The notes beneath the pieces are model-generated. The model made no database searches, was not told the DNA's origin, and was given only the letters and a program-made list of their open reading frames with translations. The position numbers and the translations under genes were made by a program. Of a stretch of 44,775 nt of DNA, positions 1 through 12,592 are shown piece after piece; position 1 is the first letter of the stretch, and each line of letters begins with the position of its first letter. Where the stretch lies: contig JADCGS010000015.1 in assembly GCA_020248865.1 (NCBI GenBank), positions 1-44,775 on the forward strand, read 5' to 3'. This stretch comes from Burkholderiales bacterium (GTDB taxonomy: Bacteria; Pseudomonadota; Gammaproteobacteria; Burkholderiales; Burkholderiaceae_F).

Positions 1-3750
<3,750 letters not shown>

Positions 3751-3844
3751 CTTCCGTTGAGCCTTGAGCGTTCAGCTTCGGGCGTGGCGGGACGCAAATC
3801 GGTCTTGCGCTCTTGACGCTCGACCCTGGAGGCTTGACGACGCC

Positions 3845-4747
3845 ATGGACTACGGCCCCCCGCCGCTGTTCAACCAGGGCGTGTCCGCACGGGCTCGGCT
3901 GGCCTTCTTCGCGTTTCTGGCCATTGCGCTGATCGTGGTCGACTCGCGCCTGAAGGTGCTGGAGACCGTGCGGGTGGGTCTCGGTGTGGTGCTGTATCCG
4001 CTGCAACAAGCCATGCTGGTCCCGGGCGCCTTATTCGATCGCGTGGGCGACTACTTCACCTCGGTGGAGCGGCTGAACCGCGAGAACGAGTCGCTGCGCC
4101 GCCAGGCCGTCGAGCGGTCCCAGCAACTGCTGCAGGCCGAGCAGCTGCGCGCCGAGAACACGCACCTGCGCGCGCTCTTGTCGCTCGGTGAACGAGGCAG
4201 CGCACCCGCGCGGGTCGCCGAGGTGATGTACCAGCCGCGCGACCGATTCAGCCGCAAGCTCGTGCTGGACAAGGGCCAGGCGGCGGGCCTGAAGCCAGGG
4301 CAGCCGGTAATCGACGCCATCGGCGTGGTCGGGCAGGTGACGCGCGTGTTCCCGGCCACGGCGGAGGTCACCCTGCTGACCGACAAGGACCAGACGATTG
4401 CGGTGCAGATCCTGCGCAACGGCCTGCGCGGCATCGTCTACGGCGGCGCCGAGCCAGGCACGCTGGAGTTGCGCTTCATGGCCTCCAACGCCGACATCCA
4501 GCAGGGCGACGTGGTGGTGACCTCGGGACTGGACCGGCTGTATCCGCCTGGCCTGCCGGTGGGGTCGGTGGCGCGGCTGGAACGCAGCGTCAAGGACCAG
4601 TTCGCCCGCGTGGTCCTCGTGCCCGCCGCTGGAGTGGACAGCAACCGTCACGTGCTCGTGCTGATGGTCGACCCGGCGCAGGTGGCTGCCCTGCCGCCGC
4701 CTGAAGAAGCCCGGCGCGAGCCCGCCAAGCGGGGGGCACGAAAATGA
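3845..4747 (+). CDS. mreC: Rod-shape-determining protein MreC
   Basis: MreC is the bitopic periplasmic scaffold of the elongasome and activates PBP2. The 300-residue product has a short cytoplasmic start (MDYGPPPLFNQG, the usual betaproteobacterial form) and one membrane segment at about residues 19-37. A coiled coil at about 70-115 (LNRENESLRRQ to LRAENTHLRALL) is followed by the twin beta-barrel MreC domain (VIDAIGVVGQV, VTLLTDKDQ, GDVVVTSGLDRLYPPGLPVG). The start at ATG 3845 is preferred to an upstream in-frame non-ATG at 3764 because it matches the family. The C-terminal tail is Lys/Arg-rich. Confidence 0.96.
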   Translation: MDYGPPPLFNQGVSARARLAFFAFLAIALIVVDSRLKVLETVRVGLGVVLYPLQQAMLVPGALFDRVGDYFTSVERLNRENESLRRQAVERSQQLLQAEQLRAENTHLRALLSLGERGSAPARVAEVMYQPRDRFSRKLVLDKGQAAGLKPGQPVIDAIGVVGQVTRVFPATAEVTLLTDKDQTIAVQILRNGLRGIVYGGAEPGTLELRFMASNADIQQGDVVVTSGLDRLYPPGLPVGSVARLERSVKDQFARVVLVPAAGVDSNRHVLVLMVDPAQVAALPPPEEARREPAKRGARK

Positions 4748-4823
4748 GCGCGGCGAACCCGCCCCGGCGCCAACCCCCCTGCGCAAGGCCGCAGGCGCCC
4801 TGCGGGGGCTTCAAGGGGGCCCC
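4748..4823 (+). other. GC-rich hairpin spacer between mreC and mreD
   Basis: An ATG at 4744, overlapping the mreC stop, opens a frame of only 27 codons that ends at the mreD GTG start. The spacer holds a stem CCGCAG / CTGCGG (4789-4794 and 4800-4805) with a five-base loop, flanked by C-rich and G-rich runs. Similar G/C-run spacers are common between Burkholderiales genes. It could affect translational coupling of mreD; that is inference. Confidence 0.4.
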
Positions 4824-5432
4824 GTGAGCGGGCTGGACCGCCTGGGCGGCTGGCTGCGCGGCGGCCCGGCCGAGCCATCGGAACCGGGCAACGTGCCCGG
4901 TCTGGTCGGCCGCGGCAGCTACCGCCCGCAGGCGCTGCTGCAGCGGCCGGTCAACCCGTTGTTTCTCTGGCTTTCGCTGATCGTCGCATTCCTCCTGAAC
5001 CTGTTGCCGGTGGGGGCGGTGCCCGGCGTGCCGGACTTCCTGGCCGTGGTGCTGGTCTTCTGGAGCGTTCATCAGCCGCGCCGGCTCGGCATGGCGGCGG
5101 CGTTCGTGTTCGGCCTGCTGATGGATGTGCACGACGGCGCCCTGTTCGGCGAGCATGCGCTGGCCTATACGCTGCTGAGCTACGGCGCCATCACGCTGCA
5201 CCGGCGCATCCTGTGGTTCCCGGTGCTGTCGCAGGTGCTGTTCGTCCTGCCGCTGCTGGCGCTGGCGCAACTGGCTTCGCTGCTGATTCGCCTGTGGGTC
5301 GGCGGCGCGTTTCCCGGCTGGTGGTACTTCGCCGACAGCGCGGTCGGGGCGCTGCTCTGGCCGGCGGTCCACTGGTTGCTGCTGGCACCGCAGCGGCGCC
5401 CGGTGGACCGCGACGAGACGCGACCGCTCTAG
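4824..5432 (+). CDS. mreD: Rod-shape-determining protein MreD
   Basis: MreD is a small polytopic inner-membrane partner of MreC. The 202-residue product has a hydrophilic N-terminus of about 45 residues (RPQALLQRPVNPLFLWLSL) and then five or so hydrophobic segments, including FLLNLLPVGAVPGVPDFLAVVLVFW and a conserved GLLMDVHDGALFGEHAL. The longer N-terminus is usual in this order. Start is GTG at 4824, the first in-frame start after the spacer; no ATG is available. It lies between mreC and mrdA as in most betaproteobacteria. Confidence 0.93.
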   Translation: MSGLDRLGGWLRGGPAEPSEPGNVPGLVGRGSYRPQALLQRPVNPLFLWLSLIVAFLLNLLPVGAVPGVPDFLAVVLVFWSVHQPRRLGMAAAFVFGLLMDVHDGALFGEHALAYTLLSYGAITLHRRILWFPVLSQVLFVLPLLALAQLASLLIRLWVGGAFPGWWYFADSAVGALLWPAVHWLLLAPQRRPVDRDETRPL

Positions 5433-5478
5433 GTCCGGGGCGTGCGTGCCAGCGACGCCGCGCGCCGGGCGCTGCCCC

Positions 5479-5484
5479 TAGAAT
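5479..5484 (+). promoter_or_regulatory. Possible -10 box upstream of mrdA
   Basis: TAGAAT lies in the 98-base mreD-mrdA spacer, 47 bases before the mrdA ATG, in the context CCCCTAGAATCG. One base differs from TATAAT. No recognisable -35 hexamer is present, so mrdA may simply be read through from mreBCD. Weak evidence. Confidence 0.25.
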
Positions 5485-5530
5485 CGTGGCTCTATGGCGC
5501 GCTGCAGGCTTGGTGACCCGGGGTCCGACG

Positions 5531-7579
5531 ATGTTTGAGCGGTGGCGCCGCCGGCGGCGCCGGTCGCAGGTCGGCAGCCTGTCGCTGCTGGGCCCGCGCA
5601 GCAAGGTCCTTCGCAACACCGAGAGGGAGTTGTTCTTCTTCCGCTCGCGCGTGCTGGTGGCCGGGCTGGTGGCGCTCGGTTGTTTCGCGCTGCTGCTGGC
5701 GCGCTTTGTCTGGCTGCAGGTCTTCAAGCACGATGATCTGCACGCGCGCGCCGAGCAGAACCGCATCTCGGTCGTGCCGGTCGCCGCCAACCGCGGCCTG
5801 ATCAAGGACCGCAACGGCATCGTCATCGCGCGCAACTACGCCGGCTACACGCTGGAGATCGACCCACGCCAGGTCAAGAACGTCAACCCGCTGATCGATG
5901 AACTGGCCCAGGTCGTCGAGGTTCAGCCGCGCGACCGGCGCCGCTTTGCCAAACTGCGGGAGGAACTCAAGGGCGCCGACTCGATTCCGATCCGCACCCG
6001 GCTCAGCGACGAGGAAGTGGCAAGGTTCGCCGCCCACCGCTGGCGGTTCCCGCAGGTGCAGCTGCGGGCGCGGCTGTTCCGTCACTATCCGCTCGGCGAA
6101 GTGGGCGCGCACCTGGTGGGCTACATCGGCCGCGTGAGCCAGGCCGACAAGGAGAAGATCGCCAGGCAGGCCGATGCGGCCGACTACGTGGGCACCGAGT
6201 ACATCGGCAAGCTCGGCCTGGAAGGCAGCTACGAGCGCGAGCTGCACGGCACCACCGGCTTCGAGGAAGTGGAGATCACCGCCGGGGGCCGCGCGGTACG
6301 CACGCTCAATCGCACGCCGCCGGTGCCCGGCAACAACCTCATTCTTTCGGTTGATATCAAGCTGCAGGAGATCGTCGAGAAGGCCTTCGGCGACCGGCGC
6401 GGCGCGCTGATCGCCATCGAGCCGGCCACCGGCGACATCCTCGCCTTCGTCAGCAAGCCCACCTTCGACCCCAACCTGTTCGTCGACGGCATCGATCCGA
6501 AGAACTGGGACGAGCTGAACAACGACCCGGACAAGCCGCTGCTGAACCGCGCGCTGCGCGGCACCTACCCGATCGGCTCGACCTACAAGCCCTTCCTCGG
6601 ACTGGCGGGACTGGAGCTGGGCAAGCGCACGCCCGAGACGGTCATCATCGACCCGGGCTTCTTCATGTACGGCAACCACAAGTTCCGCGACAGCGCCAAG
6701 GTGCCGCTCGGACCGGTCAACCTGCACCGCTCGATCGTGCAGTCGTCCGACGTGTACTACTACAAGCTGGCCGACGACCTGGGCGTCGACGCGATCCACG
6801 ACTACATGAAGCCCTGGGGCTTCGGCCAGCTGACCGGCGTCGACATGGAGGGCGAGCAGCAGGGCATCCTGCCGTCGACCGAGTGGAAGATGCGCCGCTT
6901 CAATCAGAGGTGGTACGGCGGCGAGACCATCAGCGTGGGCATCGGCCAGGGCTACAACGCCTTCACGCTGCTGCAACTGGCGCACGCCACGGCGACGCTG
7001 GCCAACGAGGGCAGCGTGATGAAGCCGCACCTGGTCAAGCAGATCGAGAACTCGCAGACCGGCGAAAAGCGGCTCACGGTGCCCAAGGAGAGCTACCGCA
7101 TCCCGCTGAAGCCGGAGAACCTGAAGGCGGTGATCGACGCCATGGTGGATGTCAACATTTCGGGCACCGGCCGTCATGCCTTCGCCGGTGTGCCCTACAA
7201 GGTGGCAGGCAAGACCGGCACCGCGCAGGTGATCACCATCAAGCAGAACGAGAAGTACGACGAGAGCCGCATCGACGAGCGGCACCGCGACCACTCGCTG
7301 TTCATGGCGTTCGCGCCAGCGGAGAAGCCGACCATCGCACTGGCGCTGCTGGTGGAGAACGGCGGCTTCGGCGCCCGCGCGGCCGCGCCGATCGCCCGCC
7401 AGGTGCTCGACTACTACCTCCTTGGCAAAACACCTAGGGCGCCCGCGGATCTGAGCAACCGGGACGAGGCACCGGCGGCCGTGCCCAGGGCGCCCGGCAA
7501 GGCAGTGCCGCCGGTGGCGCAGTCAGCGCGCTGGGCGCAGACCCCCGCGGCGGGGGCCGGCGCAGTGGAGGTCCGTTGA
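5531..7579 (+). CDS. mrdA: Penicillin-binding protein 2 (elongation-specific transpeptidase)
   Basis: PBP2 crosslinks peptidoglycan during side-wall growth in complex with RodA. The 682-residue product has a short cytoplasmic part, one membrane anchor (about residues 40-60), a pedestal domain and a class B transpeptidase domain. The catalytic motifs are all present: S350-TYK (GSTYKPF), SSD at 405-407, and KTG at 561-563 (GKTGTAQV). The C-terminal tail of about 50 residues is Ala/Pro-rich and probably disordered. ATG at 5531 gives the normal N-terminus; the frame is open upstream but without family similarity. The stop overlaps the rodA start by four bases. Confidence 0.97.
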   Translation: MFERWRRRRRRSQVGSLSLLGPRSKVLRNTERELFFFRSRVLVAGLVALGCFALLLARFVWLQVFKHDDLHARAEQNRISVVPVAANRGLIKDRNGIVIARNYAGYTLEIDPRQVKNVNPLIDELAQVVEVQPRDRRRFAKLREELKGADSIPIRTRLSDEEVARFAAHRWRFPQVQLRARLFRHYPLGEVGAHLVGYIGRVSQADKEKIARQADAADYVGTEYIGKLGLEGSYERELHGTTGFEEVEITAGGRAVRTLNRTPPVPGNNLILSVDIKLQEIVEKAFGDRRGALIAIEPATGDILAFVSKPTFDPNLFVDGIDPKNWDELNNDPDKPLLNRALRGTYPIGSTYKPFLGLAGLELGKRTPETVIIDPGFFMYGNHKFRDSAKVPLGPVNLHRSIVQSSDVYYYKLADDLGVDAIHDYMKPWGFGQLTGVDMEGEQQGILPSTEWKMRRFNQRWYGGETISVGIGQGYNAFTLLQLAHATATLANEGSVMKPHLVKQIENSQTGEKRLTVPKESYRIPLKPENLKAVIDAMVDVNISGTGRHAFAGVPYKVAGKTGTAQVITIKQNEKYDESRIDERHRDHSLFMAFAPAEKPTIALALLVENGGFGARAAAPIARQVLDYYLLGKTPRAPADLSNRDEAPAAVPRAPGKAVPPVAQSARWAQTPAAGAGAVEVR

Positions 7580-8718
7580 GCACGCTGATCGGCACCCGCC
7601 ACCAGGCGCCGACCCTGCAGTCGCGCGTGGTCTTGTTCATGCGCGAGCGGCTGGCGGTGCTCGACCCCGCGCTGCTGGCGATCGTGGCCGCGTTGGCGAT
7701 GGTCGGTTCGCTGACGCTGTATTCGGCGGGCGCCGACTTTCCTTGGCGCTTCACCGACCAGATGCGCAATTTCGCGGTGGCGGCCTTCGTGATGTTCGTG
7801 TTCGCCAGCATCCCGCCCGCCTTGCTCATGAAGTTCGCCGCGCCTGTGTACGCGCTGGGCGTCTTGCTGCTGGTCGGGGTGGAACTGTTCGGCGTCACCG
7901 TCAAGGGAGCGCAGCGCTGGCTCAACCTCGGCGTGGTGACGATCCAGCCGTCGGAGATCATGCGGCTGGCGCTGCCGATGATGCTCGCCTGGTACTTCCA
8001 CAGGCGCGAGGGGCAGATCCGCACGTTCGACTTCATCGTGGCCGCCATCCTGGTGGCCGTGCCCGTAGTGCTGATCTTGCACCAGCCCGATCTTGGCACC
8101 GCGCTGCTGGTGCTGGCGGCCGGTTTCTTCGTGATCTTCTTCGCCGGTCTGCCCTGGAAATGGCTGATCGCCATGGGCCTGGCCGGACTGGCCTTCCTGC
8201 CGGTGGCCTGGACGCTGATGCACGACTACCAGCGGCAGCGCGTGCTCACGCTGATCGACCCGATGACCGATCCGCTCGGCAAGGGCTTCCACACCCTGCA
8301 GGCGATGATCGCCATCGGCTCGGGCGGCGTGTTCGGCAAAGGCTGGATGCAGGGCACGCAGACGCACCTGGAGTTCATCCCCGAGCGCACCTCCGACTTC
8401 ATCTTCGCCGTCTACTCCGAGGAGTTCGGCCTGGTGGGCAACATCGTGCTGCTGGCGCTGTTCCTCGCCCTGGTGGTGCGTGCCCTGTCGATTGCGCTGG
8501 GGGCGGCGACGCTGTTCGGACGACTGCTCGCCGGCGCGATCGCTCTCATCATCTTCACCTACTGCTTCGTCAACATGGGCATGGTGAGCGGCATCCTGCC
8601 GGTGGTCGGCGTGCCGCTGCCCTTCATGAGCTACGGCGGTACGGCGCTCGTGACGCTCGGCATGGCCTGCGGCATGTTGATGAGCATCCAGCGGCACCGC
8701 AAGCTGGTGCAGACCTGA
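7576..8718 (+). CDS. rodA: Peptidoglycan glycosyltransferase RodA (SEDS family)
   Basis: RodA polymerises lipid II into glycan strands as the partner of PBP2. The 380-residue product has about ten membrane segments, the SEDS signature GAQRWLNLG followed by IQPSEIMRLALPM, and PERTSDFIFAVYSEEFG, the segment holding the SEDS catalytic Asp (D274 here). The C-terminal GVPLPFMSYGGTALVT is diagnostic. The chosen start is TTG at 7576, which overlaps the mrdA stop (TTGA). An ATG at 7639 is possible and would shorten the cytoplasmic N-terminus by 21 residues. Last gene of the mre/mrd cluster. Confidence 0.95.
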   Translation: MSTLIGTRHQAPTLQSRVVLFMRERLAVLDPALLAIVAALAMVGSLTLYSAGADFPWRFTDQMRNFAVAAFVMFVFASIPPALLMKFAAPVYALGVLLLVGVELFGVTVKGAQRWLNLGVVTIQPSEIMRLALPMMLAWYFHRREGQIRTFDFIVAAILVAVPVVLILHQPDLGTALLVLAAGFFVIFFAGLPWKWLIAMGLAGLAFLPVAWTLMHDYQRQRVLTLIDPMTDPLGKGFHTLQAMIAIGSGGVFGKGWMQGTQTHLEFIPERTSDFIFAVYSEEFGLVGNIVLLALFLALVVRALSIALGAATLFGRLLAGAIALIIFTYCFVNMGMVSGILPVVGVPLPFMSYGGTALVTLGMACGMLMSIQRHRKLVQT

Positions 8719-8845
8719 GCGCAGCAGCGGTGCAGCGCCTGATGCATCGCTACGGTGGCAGCTTGGTCGACGACGAGACCGTCGGCCCCGCGCCTGACCG
8801 CTGCGGCAACCAGCGCCCCGGCGCCCCGGCGTGCAGAGCAACCAA

Positions 8846-8869
8846 GCGATAAGGCGATAAGGCGATAGG
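8846..8869. repeat. Three 8-bp tandem units in the rodA-downstream spacer
   Basis: GCGATAAG, GCGATAAG and GCGATAGG follow one another. They lie in the 263-base spacer between rodA (8718) and the next gene (8982). The rest of that spacer shows no gene and no convincing promoter or terminator. Confidence 0.75.
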
Positions 8870-8981
8870 GCGGCGCTGCGACCTGCTCCCGGCATGTCGT
8901 CCCGGCCACTGTTGTTTGTTTCAGTGGCTGGCGCTGCGTCCTACCGCCATACTCCTTTCCCTCGAAACTGGGCCGAGTGTC

Positions 8982-10070
8982 ATGGTGCTGCGAATCCTTC
9001 TGCTGCTGGGCTGCCTTGCGCTGAGCGGTTGCGCCACGGTGATCACCTCGACCACGCAACCCGTGCGCGTCGAAACCTTCGACGCGGCGGGTGTCGAGGT
9101 CAAGGACGCCCGCTGTGAACTGAGCAACCCCGAGGGAACGTTCAACGTCACTACGCCCGGCCAGATCATTCTTCGAAAGTCGGCCAGCGACCTGCAGGCG
9201 CGCTGCAGTGCCGACGGCCAGCCGGCCGAAGCGCGCGGCGTGCTCGTGTCGCGCCTGGGTGGCGCAATCTTCGGCAACATCATCCTGGGTGGAGGGATCG
9301 GCGCGGTCATCGACCACGCCTCCGGCAGTGCCTACAGCTATCCGTCCTGGGTGCAACTGGTGTTCGGGCGCACGCTGAGTTTCGACCGCGCCGAGCAGAA
9401 GGACGGCGAGCCGCCGGTGGCCTTCGAGCTCAGGGACGGCAAGCGCGAGCCGTTCAGGCTGGGTGGTGCAGCGGTGGCCGCTGCGCGCGGCTCCGGGGCA
9501 GGGTCCGGGACGGCCGGTGCGCCAGCGGCGGTCGCGGCGGCCGGGCCAGCCGTCGCCCCGCCGCCAGCACCGGTCGCAATGGCCCAGCCGGTGGCGCCAC
9601 CGCAGCCCGCCGAGCCCGCCCCCGTTCCCGCTGCTCCGGTTCTCGCTGCCCCGGCCCCGGCGGCCCCACCGACGCAGGCGGCGGCAATCCCGGCCGTCGA
9701 AGTGCCGCGCACCCTGGTTGCCGCGGTCAGCACTCAAGCGGCAGCCGCGACCGCGGCGGCTCCGACGGCTGCGGTACCGGCGGCGGCGATGGTTGCGCCC
9801 GCCCGCGAGGCGAAGACTGACCCGGGCGGTCGTTTTGCGGTGCAGGTTGCCAGCCTGCGGGTGGCCAGTGCCGCCCAGTCGGTGCGCGACCGCGTGGCGC
9901 AGCAGCTGGCCGGCAGCGAGCTGGCCGCGCAGCCGGTGCACGTACTGGCTTTGCCGTCGGACCGTGCGGTGGTGCTGGTCGGCGGGACCGACGATCGCGC
10001 CCAGGCCGACCAGCTCGCCGAACGGCTGCGCCAGTTGCTGCGCCAGGACGTGTTGGTGATCCGCCGCTGA
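8982..10070 (+). CDS. SPOR-domain lipoprotein with a Gly-rich membrane-like segment
   Basis: The 362-residue product begins MVLRILLLLGCLALSGC, a lipoprotein signal with lipobox LSGC (Cys17). Residues about 20-160 form a small conserved domain containing SRLGGAIFGNIILGGGIGAVIDHASGSAYSYP, seen in many proteobacterial lipoproteins of unknown role. A low-complexity Ala/Pro linker of about 110 residues (180-290) then leads to a C-terminal SPOR-like domain from about residue 285 (RFAVQVASLRVASAAQSV). SPOR domains bind denuded glycan strands, which fits its place between rodA and rlpA. An upstream in-frame start at 8916 would spoil the signal peptide, so ATG 8982 is preferred. Envelope location is well supported; activity is not known. 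Confidence 0.8.
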   Translation: MVLRILLLLGCLALSGCATVITSTTQPVRVETFDAAGVEVKDARCELSNPEGTFNVTTPGQIILRKSASDLQARCSADGQPAEARGVLVSRLGGAIFGNIILGGGIGAVIDHASGSAYSYPSWVQLVFGRTLSFDRAEQKDGEPPVAFELRDGKREPFRLGGAAVAAARGSGAGSGTAGAPAAVAAAGPAVAPPPAPVAMAQPVAPPQPAEPAPVPAAPVLAAPAPAAPPTQAAAIPAVEVPRTLVAAVSTQAAAATAAAPTAAVPAAAMVAPAREAKTDPGGRFAVQVASLRVASAAQSVRDRVAQQLAGSELAAQPVHVLALPSDRAVVLVGGTDDRAQADQLAERLRQLLRQDVLVIRR

Positions 10071-10101
10071 CAGCCGGGACGCTGCGCGCTAACTTTGCGC
10101 G

Positions 10102-11037
10102 GTGTCCACTTCTGCAACTTCCTCGCGGGTCCTGCTCGGCCTCGCCCTGGCTACGCTGACGCTGCTGCTGGCGGCCTGCGGCAGCACGTTCAAAAGGCCC
10201 GGCGGCTTCTACCAGGACGACGGCCCGCCGCGCGAGCTGCCGCGCGACCTCGAGCGCATCCCCGACGCCGTACCGCGCGTCGAGCCGTTTCATCGGTTTG
10301 CCAACCGGCCGTATACGGCGCTCGGCCGCAGCTATGCGCCGATCACCGACGACCGCCCGTTCCGCCAGCGCGGCCTGGCCTCCTGGTACGGCCGCCAGTT
10401 TCACGGCAACCGGACCTCCAGCGGCGAGATCTACGACATGCTCGCCATGACGGCTGCGCACCCGACGCTGCCGATCCCGAGCTACGTGCGGGTGACGCAC
10501 CTGCGCAATGGCGCCAGCGTCATCGTGCGCGTCAACGATCGCGGGCCGTTCAAGCCCGACCGCGTGATCGACCTGTCATATGCCGCGGCGGCCCGGCTCG
10601 GGTTCGTCAACGCCGGCACCGGCGAGGTCGAGGTCGTGCGTCTGACCCACGCGGACATCCGCGCCGGGCGATTTGGCATTGCGCCGCCGCGCGACGACGG
10701 CGTCCCGGTGGCGGCGGCGCCGATGCCGGTGACGGCCCCGGTAGAGCGGTCGACCGCGGTTGCGCCCGCCGCGGCGGCCGGTGCCGGCGGTCCCTGGTCG
10801 GTGCAGCTCGGCGCCTTCCAGCAGGCGGCCAACGCGGAGGCGTTGCGCGAGCGCGTGGCCGTGCTGCTGGAACAAGCGGGCTTCGATGCGGCCGAGCGCA
10901 GCGCGCGCGTGGAGCGCGATGGCCCGGTGCACCGGGTGCTGGTGGGTCGCCTGCCGGGACGCGAGGCGGCCGCGGCGCTGGCCGCGCGGCTGGAGCGGGC
11001 GCTGGCGCGCGAGACGTCGTTGCACCGGGCGCAGTGA
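10102..11037 (+). CDS. rlpA: RlpA-type septal lytic transglycosylase lipoprotein
   Basis: RlpA cleaves denuded glycan strands at the septum in some bacteria. The 311-residue product has a lipoprotein signal with lipobox LAAC (Cys27), then a double-psi beta-barrel domain with [39 protein letters not shown] and VNDRGPF. The His of AAHPTLP and the Asp of NDRGPF, reported as essential in the active enzyme, are both kept. A C-terminal SPOR domain starts near residue 230 ([20 protein letters not shown]). Start is GTG at 10102; the signal peptide length fits. It follows the SPOR lipoprotein after 31 bases. Confidence 0.94.
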   Translation: MSTSATSSRVLLGLALATLTLLLAACGSTFKRPGGFYQDDGPPRELPRDLERIPDAVPRVEPFHRFANRPYTALGRSYAPITDDRPFRQRGLASWYGRQFHGNRTSSGEIYDMLAMTAAHPTLPIPSYVRVTHLRNGASVIVRVNDRGPFKPDRVIDLSYAAAARLGFVNAGTGEVEVVRLTHADIRAGRFGIAPPRDDGVPVAAAPMPVTAPVERSTAVAPAAAAGAGGPWSVQLGAFQQAANAEALRERVAVLLEQAGFDAAERSARVERDGPVHRVLVGRLPGREAAAALAARLERALARETSLHRAQ

Positions 11038-11094
11038 GTCCGGGCGGACCGCCGGCGCGCGTAGACTCGTCGATGCCTTTGCTGGAGCGCCGCC

Positions 11095-12537
11095 ATGAAC
11101 CTCGCCGATCTGAAGCATTTCACCGACCGCCGCTGGGACGAAGACCTCCTGCCGCGGCTGGTGGAGTACGTGAAGGTGCCCGCCAAGAGCCCCGGCTTCG
11201 ACGCGAGCTGGGCCGCGCACGGCCACCTGCAGGCGGTGGTCAAGGAGGCGCACGCCTGGGCCGCCGCGCAGAAGATCGTCGGGCTGAAGCTCGAGATCGT
11301 CGCGCTCGCGGGCAAGACCCCTTGCATCTTCTTCGATGTGCCCGCCACCGGCACCTTTGGCAATGCGCGGACGGTGCTGTTCTACGGCCACCTCGACAAG
11401 CAGCCCGAGATGGTGGGCTGGCGCGACGGCCTGGGGCCGTGGCGGCCGGTGATCGAGGGCGACAAGCTCTACGGCCGCGGCGCTGCGGATGACGGCTACG
11501 CGATCTACGCGGCGCTCACCATCGTTGCCGCGCTCGACGCGCAGGGCGCGCCGCGGCCGCGCTGTGTAGGCATCATCGAGACCTGCGAGGAGTCGGGCTC
11601 GCCGGACCTGCCCGCCTACCTCGACCTGCTGGCGCCGCGCTTCGGTGACGTCGCGCTCGTTGCCGGGCTCGACTCGGGCTGCGGCAACTACGAGCAGTTG
11701 TGGGTCACCACCTCGCTGCGCGGGTTGGTCGGCGGCACAATGACCGTGGACGTGCTGACAGAGGGCGTCCACTCCGGCAAGGCCAGCGGGCTGGTGCCCA
11801 GCTCGATGCGCATCGCGCGCCAATTGCTCAACCGTATCGACGACCCGGCCAGCGGACGCGTGGTCGACCCGGTGTTCCATGCCGAGATTCCGGCCGAGCG
11901 CCTGCAGCAGGCGCAGCGGGCGGGCGAGATCCTCGGCGAGCAGGTGTGGAAGGAGTTCCCGTGGGTCGGCTGCAACCACGGGCCGGACGGGCATGCCCAT
12001 GCCATGCCCACCACCACCGATCCGGTCGAAGGCATCCTGGCGCGCACCTGGCGCCCGGCGCTGTCGGTCACCGGCGCTGCCGGCTTTCCGGGCGTGGACT
12101 CGGCCGGCAACGTGCTGCGGCCACGGACCACGTTCAAGCTGTCGTTGCGGCTGCCGCCGACGGTCGATGGCGAGCGCGCCACGGCGACCCTGAAGAAGCT
12201 GCTCACCGACAACGTGCCCTACAACGCCCGAGTGACCTTCGATGCGGACTGGGGCGCGACGGGGTGGAACGCGCCGGAGACGGCGCCGTGGCTGAAGCAG
12301 GCCGCCGATGCGGCGTCGCGTGCCGTGTACGGCAAGGACGCGGCCTGGATGGGCGAGGGCGGCACCATTCCCTTCATGAACATGCTGGGCGAGAAGTTTC
12401 CGCGCGCGCAGTTCCTGATCACCGGCGTGCTCGGGCCGCACTCCAACGCGCACGGCCCTAACGAGTTCCTGCACATCCCGTACGTCAAGCAGCTCACGGC
12501 CGCGGTGGCGGGGATCATCACCGCCGTGCCCGGCTGA
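11095..12537 (+). CDS. M20-family metallopeptidase
   Basis: The 480-residue product is a cytoplasmic di-zinc peptidase of family M20 with no signal peptide. The metal ligands are visible in order: YGHLDKQPE, then GRGAADDGYAI with the bridging Asp, then ETCEESGSPD with the catalytic and ligand Glu pair, DSGCGNYEQLW, and a C-terminal GPHSNAHGPNEFL with a His ligand. The dimerisation lid includes GVHSGKASGLVPSS. It resembles dipeptidase/carboxypeptidase members of the family; the substrate cannot be deduced. It stands alone, 57 bases after rlpA, and converges with rsmI across a repeat element. Confidence 0.93.
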   Translation: MNLADLKHFTDRRWDEDLLPRLVEYVKVPAKSPGFDASWAAHGHLQAVVKEAHAWAAAQKIVGLKLEIVALAGKTPCIFFDVPATGTFGNARTVLFYGHLDKQPEMVGWRDGLGPWRPVIEGDKLYGRGAADDGYAIYAALTIVAALDAQGAPRPRCVGIIETCEESGSPDLPAYLDLLAPRFGDVALVAGLDSGCGNYEQLWVTTSLRGLVGGTMTVDVLTEGVHSGKASGLVPSSMRIARQLLNRIDDPASGRVVDPVFHAEIPAERLQQAQRAGEILGEQVWKEFPWVGCNHGPDGHAHAMPTTTDPVEGILARTWRPALSVTGAAGFPGVDSAGNVLRPRTTFKLSLRLPPTVDGERATATLKKLLTDNVPYNARVTFDADWGATGWNAPETAPWLKQAADAASRAVYGKDAAWMGEGGTIPFMNMLGEKFPRAQFLITGVLGPHSNAHGPNEFLHIPYVKQLTAAVAGIITAVPG

Positions 12538-12540
12538 TGG

Positions 12541-12592
12541 TGCGCGCGGGCATCCGCGCAAGTCCCGCGTCCCTGCTGAAGCATCCGGGCTA
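12541..12592 (-). repeat. Left-end fragment of the CTAG/MITE-like repeat family
   Basis: Read on the minus strand from 12592, this begins CTAGCCCGGATGCTTCAGCA and continues through a segment almost identical to 26038-26094 (GACGCGGGAYTTGCGCGGATGCCCGCGCG). It fills the gap between the convergent M20 peptidase and rsmI genes. The terminal CTAG supplies the TAG stop codon of rsmI. Only one end of the element is present here. Confidence 0.75.

Noticed and set aside
4744..4827. 27-codon frame overlapping the mreC stop and ending at the mreD start
   Set aside because: It is short, Pro/Cys/Arg-rich and built from the GC hairpin spacer; it may aid coupling but there is no support for a real peptide.
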